Notes under the pieces: generated by a model
Told to the model about the DNA's origin: nothing
Database searches by the model: none
Seen by the model: the letters and a program-made list of their open reading frames with translations, nothing else
Program-made: the position numbers and the translations under genes
Assembly (NCBI GenBank): GCA_030065205.1
Contig: JASJDN010000064.1
Span: 1 to 33,724, forward strand
Reading direction: 5' to 3'
Source of the DNA: Crocosphaera sp.
Lineage (GTDB): Bacteria; Cyanobacteriota; Cyanobacteriia; Cyanobacteriales; Microcystaceae
DNA length: 33,724 nucleotides
Shown: one piece after another, positions 25,756-33,660 of the stretch
How the letters are laid out: every line of letters begins with the position of its first letter
Numbering within the stretch: position 1 is the first letter of the stretch

Positions 25756-26197
25756 TTATTCTATAAATTCTTGTAAAATGTTAATGATTTCTTGAAAGTG
25801 GATAAAATCATCAGGATTCTTTCTTTCCTCACATATCCATTTACAGAAATCCATCTTTTGAAAGCTTTCTATTTCTTTTATCTCCTGTATTTATATTATT
25901 GCCTTTAGATATATTTTTTCCAACCCATTCAATATCAACTTGCTCTAAAATCCCTTGATGTCCCAATAACTCTAAAGCAGTTTTAATATAAATAGGATCT
26001 GTTTCTCCTTCTGTTAATACTTTAGGTTTATTCCCTAATTTAATTTTTTCTTCGATTTCTTCTTCAAATGCTTTTGTTTTTTTATAATAGTCAAAGGATC
26101 TTTTACACTCAGAAAATCGTTCATTATTAAACGGTAAAGTAACATCTAAAAAATCAATAGACGCAACATTTTCTAATAGAATATCCTTAAGATACAT
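25756..26197 (-). pseudogene. Broken TOPRIM/OLD-like nuclease gene fragment
   Basis: The first frame (26197 down to 25841, 118 residues) contains PKVLTEGETDPIYIKTALEL and VDIEWVGKN...NNINTGD, the TOPRIM-like C-terminal half of OLD-family ATP-dependent endonucleases. The expected N-terminal ATPase is absent. A second frame (25854-25756) continues with 32 residues MDFCKWICEERKNPDDFIHF... that look like the natural C-terminus, so the frame is shifted near 25,850. Together they indicate a truncated, frameshifted remnant of a phage-defence-type gene rather than an active protein. AGGA precedes the first ATG, so a short product may still be made. I cannot rule out an intact small protein. Confidence 0.6.
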
Positions 26198-26517
26198 CTT
26201 ATCTAATTCCTATAACTATAGCTTGTATCGTTAGTAGCTGAACTTTAACTTAAAACAATTGTACTATAATTATTGGACTTATTGATAACCTATACTGACT
26301 TAACTTATGTCAGCTTGTAGGGTGGGCAAGAGGGGATATTTTTAAGGTTAATTAAGTTATTTTCATACTTTCCCACCATCATCATCTATTCATTAAATAT
26401 GGGGATGGTGGGCAAAATTATTTGTTACGTATCATAATTTTCTTTAATTAAGCATTTGCCCACCCTACAGACTATTCAAGTGCTTATTTAAACTTTATTA
26501 ATCAATTATTACAATGA
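26198..26517. other. Intergenic stretch containing MITE-like element D
   Basis: No gene is seen in these 320 bases. About half is element D; the flanks are plain AT-rich spacer, with no remaining piece of the missing ATPase part of the OLD-like pseudogene readable upstream of it. Confidence 0.6.
26316..26469. mobile_element. Long MITE-like element, copy D (154 bp)
   Basis: Terminal repeats TGTAGGGTGGGCAA and TTGCCCACCCTACA are perfect inverses over 14 bases. The interior repeats the double-hairpin plan of copy C, with CCCACCATC and GATGGTGGGC in the middle. Better preserved ends than copy C suggest a more recent or less eroded insertion. Confidence 0.9.
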
Positions 26518-26739
26518 TCAAACTTCAAGTATTATTTGAAAATTACTTGGTTTCGGTAAAGGTTTATTTCTAGCTTGATAATCTTCGATTAAAAGTTCTA
26601 ACACTTCTTGACCATTTTTTAAAGCTTCTTCATAACTATTACCATGAGTGTGAGCATAGGGACCAAATTCTGGTAAACTTATGATATATTTTTGATCTTC
26701 ATCTGACCATTGAATAATGATACTATATGGATGGTTCAT
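26518..26739 (-). CDS. hicB: HicB-family antitoxin
   Basis: A 73-residue protein: YSIIIQWSDEDQKYIISLPEF followed by GPYAHTHGNSYEEALKNGQEVLELLIED, the partial RNase-H-like fold of HicB. The C-terminal tail KPLPKPSNFQI is short, with no ribbon-helix-helix or helix-turn-helix, so autoregulation through DNA binding may be weak. It lies 10 bases downstream of hicA on the same strand. It would neutralise HicA by direct binding. Confidence 0.88.
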   Translation of the reverse strand: MNHPYSIIIQWSDEDQKYIISLPEFGPYAHTHGNSYEEALKNGQEVLELLIEDYQARNKPLPKPSNFQIILEV

Positions 26740-26749
26740 TGATTTACTC

Positions 26750-26950
26750 CTACAAATTATCTAAATCTTTAAGCGCATTTTTAACATCTTTTTCTTGATA
26801 GCGATCCGCATCAGCACTATCTTTTCCTGAAAGGGTTAAGCTATAGGTTAAAAGAGGATGACTCCAAACGGTATGACTCCCTTTACCAGAGCGATAGTTA
26901 AATCCTGCTTTGAGTAACATTGATTTAAGCTCTCTTATTTTCTTGGGCAT
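26750..26950 (-). CDS. hicA: HicA-family mRNA interferase toxin
   Basis: A 66-residue dsRBD-like protein with opening KIRELKSMLLKAGFNYRSGK, then GSHTVWSHP (catalytic His26 in the family position). Known HicA toxins cleave mRNA independently of the ribosome. It is a little short but complete, and the pair order hicA-hicB is the standard one. It is the distal toxin-antitoxin pair in the island. Confidence 0.88.
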   Translation of the reverse strand: MPKKIRELKSMLLKAGFNYRSGKGSHTVWSHPLLTYSLTLSGKDSADADRYQEKDVKNALKDLDNL

Positions 26951-27043
26951 AAAATTTAATCATTGATTAATAATATAGCGAAATTTTAATTACAGGTAGT
27001 GACGATAATATTATCCGAGTTTTTAACTTTAAATAGTAGTTTA

Positions 27044-27092
27044 AGATAGTTTTCAGAAGCATCTTAATGAAAGATGCTTCTTTTTTTTGTAG
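27044..27092 (+). repeat. Direct repeat flanking the accessory island, copy 2 (orphan dnaK-like terminator)
   Basis: Matches 25015-25063 at 46 of 49 positions. AGCATCTT (27058-27065) pairs with AAGATGCT (27071-27078), followed by TC and eight T, so it terminates rightward transcription. No rightward gene precedes it; genes on both sides run leftward. It is therefore either a relic of duplication or a guard against rightward read-through. Confidence 0.85.
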
Positions 27093-27094
27093 AT

Positions 27095-27928
27095 TTACAA
27101 TCCCAAAAGCTTGCGAGTATTGGGTCCAACGATACCATCATCTTTGATTCCCACGGAACGCTGAAACTCTTTTACAGCTTTTAGTGTATTTTCTCCAAAG
27201 ATCCCGTCAGCGGCCCCAGGATTAAATCCTTTCTCACGCAATTTTTCTTGTAATTTTATGACGGGTAGACCTGTTGAACCAACTTTGAGATTGACCACTG
27301 GAGAATCATTTTCTAGTTCGTCTGGCGTAAACTGTAACCCTAATTTATTGGCAACATCTTTTCTCAAGCGAGGTAACTGATTATAAAGCCAGTCACCAGG
27401 ACATTGAGTATTACTGAAATCTCGATGTCCCCGAATGTCTTTGGGACTGATATTGCAAGAATCACACAAAGAAGCACACAATTCAACTAAGCTTTCCCAT
27501 TGCTTGTCGATCATGGAAAAGTTCATAAAATTGCCTTCATTCTCAATCCCTGGCGATCGATTGCCGTTAGGGAGTTTTCCTGGATCTTGGGCAGCATGAG
27601 CAGACTGAATGCACTCTCCTTTTTTAACAGCATCTAGGGAACCGTGGCGACCTTCGAGAATAAATCCCCCTGTGGTGTTGAGAAAGTTGTGTCCTGAGTC
27701 TGACCAACCGTTTACATTCATGTGAGAATTCTGAAAGGTTTTCGCCAAATCCATAGCTCCCTCAATAGTCCCTTTTGATGAATCATTAGGAGGATTAGGA
27801 TCAGCTTTGTGAGCGGTATGATGCACTATAACGTACTGGGGAATCGTTCTTCTGAAAGGAAATGTTCCAGCTTTTGGCGCATTCGCTCCCCATTCACTTG
27901 TCGTAATAACTTTAGCGGTAAATGTCAT
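27095..27928 (-). CDS. N-acetylmuramoyl-L-alanine amidase with peptidoglycan-binding domain
   Basis: A 277-residue enzyme. The amidase_2/PGRP-like domain (about 1-190) has VIVHHTAHK (His36, His37), GHNFLN, ENEGNF and RGHRDFSNTQCPGDW; His36, His168 and Cys176 are the likely zinc ligands. The C-terminal domain (about 205-277) is a peptidoglycan-binding repeat: LKVGSTGLPVIKLQEKLREK and FNPGAADGIFGENTLKAVKE. It cuts the bond between muramic acid and L-alanine. No signal peptide is visible, unlike housekeeping cell-wall amidases. AAGG lies 7 bases before the ATG. It follows the lytic-transglycosylase/GH19-like gene by 12 bases, forming a two-gene operon of phage-endolysin character. Confidence 0.9.
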   Translation of the reverse strand: MTFTAKVITTSEWGANAPKAGTFPFRRTIPQYVIVHHTAHKADPNPPNDSSKGTIEGAMDLAKTFQNSHMNVNGWSDSGHNFLNTTGGFILEGRHGSLDAVKKGECIQSAHAAQDPGKLPNGNRSPGIENEGNFMNFSMIDKQWESLVELCASLCDSCNISPKDIRGHRDFSNTQCPGDWLYNQLPRLRKDVANKLGLQFTPDELENDSPVVNLKVGSTGLPVIKLQEKLREKGFNPGAADGIFGENTLKAVKEFQRSVGIKDDGIVGPNTRKLLGL

Positions 27929-27940
27929 ATTCCAACCTTT

Positions 27941-28735
27941 CTAGCTTGTTAAACGTTGGCCAATATTGAATGCGTCTGTAAAGCGGTCTAGTCCATGACT
28001 GCCTCCATTAACTCTTCTGCGAGCCATTCTCAGGTCATTAATCATTAAATCCCCTCGAATCAGCCTCTCCTTATTTTTCAAAAAAGTAGCGAGAATTGTG
28101 GCAGCAATTTCAGGATCATTTGCAAGATTGGGATTCCCCACAAGGTCTTTACCAATTTGGGAGCCGATGGTTGTATAGTTGGCTCGTCCAGTTAGCTGAA
28201 TAAAACCACGTCCTTTAAAATCAGCTCCATCTGTTGGCCCTCGATTGCCTAAATCTGTGCGGTTATCATATAGGGAGTAAGGTGGGCCTCCAGGGGGCGT
28301 ATTAAAACGAGACTTAAATTCATCAATGGGGATAAATCCTTCTGTTTCAGCCCGAATCGTACCTAAAGCCATCAAAATCATTTCTTGATCCCCTAGAGCC
28401 AGTTTTTTTAATGCTGATAACACAAAAGGCAAATGCTTTTTGATATTACCAATAGGGGTAGAAGGAAACATATCTGAGACAACCGTTACCGTAAATTTAG
28501 CGGTTGCATCAGGACGTTTGTCGTCATCAATGACATCCATTGCGAGCGCACCTAACGTTTGTGGGCCAGCAATGCCATCAGCTAATAAACCTTCACTCTT
28601 TTGAAAGGCAATGACAGCAGATTCTGTTCCATTGCCAAAGATACCATCACTAAGACCAGGGTCAAATCCCTTGTTTCTCAGGGCATCTTGGAGTGCTTTA
28701 ACGCGATCGCCTCTAGCTCCTTTTTTGAGATTCAT
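27941..28735 (-). CDS. Peptidoglycan-binding, GH19/lysozyme-like hydrolase
   Basis: A 264-residue protein. An N-terminal peptidoglycan-binding domain (about 1-65: [36 protein letters not shown]) precedes a lysozyme-fold domain of the GH19 chitinase/endolysin kind. That domain shows [15 protein letters not shown] (likely acid Glu130 or Glu132), [20 protein letters not shown] and [16 protein letters not shown]. It would cut glycan chains. It has no signal peptide and GAGG lies 7 bases before the ATG. Its binding domain is at the opposite end from that of its partner amidase, so one operon encodes a glycan-cutting and an amide-cutting enzyme. Acquisition from a phage is plausible but no holin or phage genes are nearby. 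Confidence 0.88.
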   Translation of the reverse strand: MNLKKGARGDRVKALQDALRNKGFDPGLSDGIFGNGTESAVIAFQKSEGLLADGIAGPQTLGALAMDVIDDDKRPDATAKFTVTVVSDMFPSTPIGNIKKHLPFVLSALKKLALGDQEMILMALGTIRAETEGFIPIDEFKSRFNTPPGGPPYSLYDNRTDLGNRGPTDGADFKGRGFIQLTGRANYTTIGSQIGKDLVGNPNLANDPEIAATILATFLKNKERLIRGDLMINDLRMARRRVNGGSHGLDRFTDAFNIGQRLTS

Positions 28736-29152
28736 TATGTGCCTCTTTTTTGATTAAAATTGAGGGTTACAGACCCTATTTTGGCATTCATGGCAAATTA
28801 TTGCTTTAAAGTCTTATTGTTTTGTTAATTATTGTTATATTTCTTGATATTTTCAGTTTACAGCTATCAGTCTTATAAAAGTTTTCTATAAAAATCTTTA
28901 GACAAAAAATATAATAAAAATCTTAAATTTTTTCTTTACATTTCAGATCAATTCTTAATATTTTATTATCTCTAGGAGGAAAATTTTGCGTTATACTAAA
29001 ACTTAAATATCGTAAAAACAAATAATAATAAAACATTATTGGTTAAGTTATAAAAAGACAAAATATTGACGTTTCAAGTTAAATTGTAACAAGAAATTGC
29101 ATTCATTAATTTCCAAAATTATTAATTAATCCAATCAATTGAGGGAATCCCT
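28736..29152. other. AT-rich divergent spacer upstream of phytochrome gene
   Basis: No convincing gene in 417 bases. CTCTAGGAGGAAAATTTTGCG near 28,970 looks like a ribosome site but leads only to a six-codon frame. GAGGGAATCCCT just before the phytochrome ATG gives its ribosome site and is itself near-palindromic. TTGACG near 29,065 is a possible -35 with no clear -10 at the right distance. Confidence 0.5.
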
Positions 29153-31435
29153 ATGATTAGTAACGCGAACCTAACTCAAGACATTAATCTCCAAAAATTA
29201 GAAGAATTACAAATCCATTTATGGGGAAAAATTCAGAATCACGGTGTCTTATTTGTTCTGGATGAGTCAAATCTAAAAATTGTTCAAACCAGCAGTAATA
29301 CCAAACAATTTTTTGGCATTACACCAGAGGACATTATTAACTTAAGTTTAGATGATATTTTTGATAGTTTCCAAATCGAACAGTTAAAAATGGGGTTGAA
29401 AAATAATAACTTAGATTTTATTAATCCAACTAAACTGTGGGCAAGAATTGATGGGGATAATTATGTTATTTTTGATGGAGTTTTTCATCGTAATGGTGAA
29501 GGATTTTTGATTTTAGAGTTAGAACCTGCTATTTCTCAAGAAAATATTCCTTTTTTGAGTTTTTATCACTTAGCCAAAGCGTCTATTACCCAGTTACAAA
29601 GTAATGCCAATTTAACGGATTTTTGTCAAATCATTGTCAAAGAAGTTCGTAAAATGACTGGGTTTGATCGAGTCATGCTATATAAGTTTGATGAAGATGA
29701 TCATGGAGAAGTAATAGCTGAAGATAAATTAGAAGAATTAGAACCCTATTTAGGTCTGCATTATCCTGCTTCCGATATACCCTTACCCGCAAGAAGACTG
29801 TTTAGTTCTAACTATATCCGTTTAATTCCCGATGCAAAAGCAACAGGAGTCGATTTATTTCCCAAGTTACATCCTCTCAACAATACAGCGTTAGATTTAA
29901 CCCATTCTATTCTCAGAAGTGCCTCTCCTTGTCACCTCGAATATCTCCATAATATGGGTGTGGGTGCATCCTTAACCATCTCGTTAATTGATGAAGGAAA
30001 ATTATGGGGACTCATCGCTTGTCATCATTTAACCCCTAAATACGTTCCTTATGAATTAAGAAAAGCTTGCGAATTTTTGGGACAAGTCGTTTTTGCTGAA
30101 ATTTCGGCCAAAGAAGAAACAAAAGACTACGATTACCGCATGAAATTAACTGCCATTCAAGGGGGGTTAATTGAATCAATGACCCAAGCAGATAACTTTA
30201 TTGAAGGGTTAATCAAAAGTGAGCAAAAACTGTTAGAATTAACCAGTTCTCAAGGGGTTGCAGTTTGTGTGGGAGAGAATTATAGTTTAATTGGAAAAAC
30301 TCCGAATTCGGAGGAGGTTCAATATTTACTACAATGGTTAAAGAAAAATGTCACCGAAGAAGTTTTTTCGACCCCTTCTTTACCTAATTTATACGCAGAT
30401 GCACGTAACTTTAAAGACGTGGCCAGTGGGTTATTAGCCATTAAAATTTCTCACCGCAATTATATCTTATGGTTCCGTCCCGAAGTCATCCAAACGGTCA
30501 ACTGGGGAGGAGATCCATCAAAAGCTTACGAAATGCGGAATATAGAGGGGAATTTGAAGTTATGTCCCCGAAAATCCTTTGAATTATGGAAAGAAACCGT
30601 CCGTTTAACCTCTCTCTCTTGGAAACCCGTAGAAATAAAAGCAGCATTAGGGTTAAAAGAAGCGATCGTTAACATCATTCTCCGACAAGCGGATGAATTA
30701 GCCCAATTAGCTCACGATTTAGAACTTTCTAACGCAGAATTAAAGAAATTCGCCTATGTAGCATCCCACGACTTACAAGAACCGTTGAACCAAGTGTCCA
30801 ACTATGTGCAACTGTTGGAAATGCGCTACGATGAGGCGTTAGATGAAGATGCTAAAGAATTCATCAATTTTGCCGTGGAAGGGGTCAGTTTGATGCAAAC
30901 CCTTATCGACGATGTCTTAGCCTATTCTAAAGTAGATATGCGGGACATCGAGTTTCAACTGACCGAATCCGAAACTGCATTAGAAAAAGCGATCGCCAAT
31001 TTACGGGGACGTATTGCAGAAACGAATACCATCGTTACCCATGATCCTCTACCTACGGTCATGGCCAATGATACTCAGTTAATACAATTGTTCTTAAACT
31101 TGCTTTCTAATGCGATTAAATTCCGCAGTGAGGAAACCCCAGAAATTCACGTTAAAGCGCAACGGTTAGAAGATGAATGGTTATTCTCCGTACAGGATAA
31201 CGGGATTGGGATCGATCCCCGGTTTAGCGATCGCATTTTTGTTATTTTTCAGCGGTTACATACTCGTGACGAATATCCAGGAACCGGTATGGGGTTAGCC
31301 ATTTGTAAGAAAATAATGGAGTGTCATCGGGGTAAAATTTGGGTAGAGTCAGAACTCGGCCAAGGTGCAACATTCTATTTCACCATACCAGTAGGAGGCA
31401 AACAACGTGATCGCAAGAGAGGGTCAGCAAGATAA
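29153..31435 (+). CDS. cph1: Cph1-type phytochrome histidine kinase
   Basis: A 760-residue red/far-red photoreceptor. A PAS-like domain (about 20-125) precedes GAF (about 140-320) with YPASDIP (204-210) and the bilin-attachment Cys260-His261 in SPCHLEYL, the position equivalent to Cys259 of Synechocystis Cph1, so phycocyanobilin is the expected chromophore. PHY (about 325-500) has the tongue motif PRKSFE (471-476) and WGGDPSKAYEMRN. HisKA has ASHDLQEP (His538), and the ATPase domain ends the protein (NLLSNAIKF, DNGIGID, GTGMGLAIC). Light changes autophosphorylation of His538, which passes to Rcp1. The next gene overlaps by 29 bases. Length is near the 748 of Cph1. Confidence 0.97.
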   Translation: MISNANLTQDINLQKLEELQIHLWGKIQNHGVLFVLDESNLKIVQTSSNTKQFFGITPEDIINLSLDDIFDSFQIEQLKMGLKNNNLDFINPTKLWARIDGDNYVIFDGVFHRNGEGFLILELEPAISQENIPFLSFYHLAKASITQLQSNANLTDFCQIIVKEVRKMTGFDRVMLYKFDEDDHGEVIAEDKLEELEPYLGLHYPASDIPLPARRLFSSNYIRLIPDAKATGVDLFPKLHPLNNTALDLTHSILRSASPCHLEYLHNMGVGASLTISLIDEGKLWGLIACHHLTPKYVPYELRKACEFLGQVVFAEISAKEETKDYDYRMKLTAIQGGLIESMTQADNFIEGLIKSEQKLLELTSSQGVAVCVGENYSLIGKTPNSEEVQYLLQWLKKNVTEEVFSTPSLPNLYADARNFKDVASGLLAIKISHRNYILWFRPEVIQTVNWGGDPSKAYEMRNIEGNLKLCPRKSFELWKETVRLTSLSWKPVEIKAALGLKEAIVNIILRQADELAQLAHDLELSNAELKKFAYVASHDLQEPLNQVSNYVQLLEMRYDEALDEDAKEFINFAVEGVSLMQTLIDDVLAYSKVDMRDIEFQLTESETALEKAIANLRGRIAETNTIVTHDPLPTVMANDTQLIQLFLNLLSNAIKFRSEETPEIHVKAQRLEDEWLFSVQDNGIGIDPRFSDRIFVIFQRLHTRDEYPGTGMGLAICKKIMECHRGKIWVESELGQGATFYFTIPVGGKQRDRKRGSAR

Positions 31436-31853
31436 GATTATCCTCTTAGTAGAAGATTCTAAGGCAGATATTCGTCTGGTTCAAGAAGTGCTAAAAACCA
31501 GTACCGTTCCCCATCAATTAATGATTGTCAGGAATGGTATGGATGCAATGGCCTACTTGCGTAAGGAAGGGGAGTTCAATGAGTCTCCCCGACCTAATTT
31601 AATCATCCTGGATTTGAATTTACCTCGCAAGGATGGGAGGGAAGTGTTAGCAGAAATTAAAAGCGACCCTAATCTGAAACGAATTCCGGTCATTGTCTTA
31701 ACAACTTCTAGTAATGATGAGGATATTCAGGAAAGTTATGACCTTTATGTAAACTGCTATATTACTAAGTCCCGCAATTTAAAAGACTTGTTTAAATTGG
31801 TCAAAGGAATTGAATCTTTTTGGTTAGATACGGTGACTTTACCAGATAGTTAG
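31407..31853 (+). CDS. rcp1: Rcp1-type response regulator of phytochrome
   Basis: A 148-residue CheY-like protein with LLVEDSKADIRLVQEVL (acidic pair about 16-17), acceptor Asp69 in LIILDLNLPRKDG, TTSSNDED and Lys in ITKSRN. The SKAD, LPRKDG and TKSRN forms mark the Rcp1 family. It starts at GTG 31407, with AGGAGG (31393-31398) eight bases before it, so it begins inside the cph1 gene (overlap 29 bases) and translation is probably coupled. It receives phosphate from Cph1. It has no DNA-binding domain, so its output is through protein contact, unknown here. Confidence 0.95.
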   Translation: MIAREGQQDKIILLVEDSKADIRLVQEVLKTSTVPHQLMIVRNGMDAMAYLRKEGEFNESPRPNLIILDLNLPRKDGREVLAEIKSDPNLKRIPVIVLTTSSNDEDIQESYDLYVNCYITKSRNLKDLFKLVKGIESFWLDTVTLPDS

Positions 31854-32071
31854 TCATATTATCAAACATGATGGAGACAAAGTTTAGAGTCTAGCAATGA
31901 TCTGGGAATCATTTTTGAATAGTACAAATGTTTAATATAGTTGATAAGGTTGGGTCTGCTCTTGATGATCCTGGATCTGATCAGCTAAACTCATAATTGT
32001 TATGAATTTCTTTTAAAATTTTACTGGGGATTCTTGGTAATAAAAAACAACATAAAACTAACTTTTGAATT

Positions 32072-33502
32072 ATGGCAAAAAACTATTGGATAGACAACGA
32101 CGAACCAGACAACTTAGACCCCATCAGTTCCCTATTGTCGGAATGGTCTGATCCTGAAGACGAAGAAGAAGAGTTTAGAAGCGATTTTTTCCAGGGATTA
32201 TCTGGAAGACGGAAAAAAGCTGCCTTTGTCTTAATGGCGGTTTGGGGTATGGTCATCAGTCTCCATTTAGTTGCTTGGGGAACATGGCTCATTATTACTT
32301 TAACCACTGTTTTTACCTTACAAGCTTGTCGTCTCATTTTCGCCAAACCTGATCCGATTCCAGAAATCTTATCAGGAGAAAGTTTACAACAGGCCCCTTC
32401 TGTGTCCTTATTAGTAGCAGCGAAAAACGAAGAAGCGGTTATCGGGAAATTAGTCACGCAATTGTGTAATTTAGATTATCCTAGGGAAAAATACGATCTC
32501 TGGATTGTTGATGATCATAGTACCGATAAAACACCCGAAATTCTCGATCGCTTGAGTAAAGAATATTCTCAACTGAATGTTATTCACCGTTCAGCCGGGG
32601 CCCAGGGAGGTAAGTCAGGGGCCCTTAATGGAGTGTTTGCCAAAACCCAAGGGGATATTATTGCGGTGTTTGATGCGGATGCGAAAGTAACACCCGACTT
32701 ATTAAAACGAGTGGTTCCCTTATTTAATCAAAAAGAGATCGGGGCTGTTCAAGTCAGAAAACAGATCGCCAATGAACCCTTGAACTTCTGGACCAAAGGA
32801 CAGGCAGCAGAAATGGCTTTAGACAGCTTTTTCCAGCAAAAACGCATTGCCCTGGGTGGCATTGGAGAATTGCGGGGTAACGGTCAATTTGTGCGCCGTA
32901 CTGCCTTAATTAGCTGTGGGGGATGGAATGAACAAACAATCACCGATGATTTAGATTTAACCATGCGTTTGCACTTGGATCATTGGAAAATTGGCTTTTT
33001 AAATCATCCTGCCGTTGAAGAAGAAGGGGTGACCACAGCTAAAGCGTTATGGCATCAGCGTAACCGATGGGCTGAAGGAGGTTATCAACGCTACTTAGAT
33101 TATTGGCGGTTTATTGTTAATCAACCGATGGGGTTGGGGAAAAAATTCGATCTCATCTCCTTTATTTTGATGCAGTATCTTCTCCCTACGGCAGCCATTC
33201 CTGATTTGATGATGGTGATCACTCGTCATCGTTTCCCTTTGTTGGGTCCATTGACAGGGTTGATGTTATCTTTATCATTTTGGGGAATGTTTACCGGCTT
33301 ACGTCGAATCAACAATCAAGAGAAGTTTAACTTTTTAGACATCTTTCATTTAGGATGGCAAACCTTACGGGGAACGGTGTATATGATGCACTGGTTAATT
33401 ATTATGCCCTGTGTCACCGCGCGAATGTCCGTTCGTCCCAAACGTTTAAAATGGGTCAAAACCGTTCATGAAGGAACCCCAGAAGAGAGTTTTCAGGCTT
33501 AG
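32072..33502 (+). CDS. mgdA: Membrane GT2 glycosyltransferase, probable monoglucosyldiacylglycerol synthase
   Basis: A 476-residue membrane enzyme. An acidic N-terminal region (about 1-45) and two helices (about 50-85) precede a GT2 catalytic domain with AAKNEEAVIGKL, IVDDHSTDKTPE (about 145-156), DxD in FDADAKVTPD (Asp201, Asp203), ELRGNGQFVRR, TDDLDL (291-296) and QRNRW (329-333). The last part holds further helices. Overall order and wording match Synechocystis Sll1377, which makes glucosyldiacylglycerol, the precursor that an epimerase turns into the thylakoid lipid MGDG. UDP-glucose is the expected donor. The identification relies on remembered similarity; other processive GT2 enzymes share the QxxRW motif. 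It appears monocistronic and is followed by a HIP1 palindrome. Confidence 0.85.
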   Translation: MAKNYWIDNDEPDNLDPISSLLSEWSDPEDEEEEFRSDFFQGLSGRRKKAAFVLMAVWGMVISLHLVAWGTWLIITLTTVFTLQACRLIFAKPDPIPEILSGESLQQAPSVSLLVAAKNEEAVIGKLVTQLCNLDYPREKYDLWIVDDHSTDKTPEILDRLSKEYSQLNVIHRSAGAQGGKSGALNGVFAKTQGDIIAVFDADAKVTPDLLKRVVPLFNQKEIGAVQVRKQIANEPLNFWTKGQAAEMALDSFFQQKRIALGGIGELRGNGQFVRRTALISCGGWNEQTITDDLDLTMRLHLDHWKIGFLNHPAVEEEGVTTAKALWHQRNRWAEGGYQRYLDYWRFIVNQPMGLGKKFDLISFILMQYLLPTAAIPDLMMVITRHRFPLLGPLTGLMLSLSFWGMFTGLRRINNQEKFNFLDIFHLGWQTLRGTVYMMHWLIIMPCVTARMSVRPKRLKWVKTVHEGTPEESFQA

Positions 33503-33511
33503 GTAATCTAC

Positions 33512-33531
33512 AGGGATGCGATCGCATCCCT
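33512..33531. terminator. HIP1-centred palindrome, probable terminator
   Basis: AGGGATGCGATCGCATCCCT is a perfect 20-base palindrome centred on the HIP1 octamer and followed by ATTTT. It lies between the mgdA stop and a convergent gene end, so it can form a hairpin in either transcript, although it has no separate loop. Confidence 0.5.
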
Positions 33532-33660
33532 ATTTTAAACAGGAGATTGTTGTTGTTGAACATATTGTTTAAGTTGTTGAACCTTCCGTCGCGAGAGGCG
33601 CGAGGGATTCCCATATAGACTCTTAACTAGACTACCAAAATAGCCCCCGCCAGACCGCCA

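Noticed and set aside
28975..29010. Small gene after the AGGAGG near 28,977
   Set aside because: The only frame at proper spacing starts with TTG and stops after six codons.
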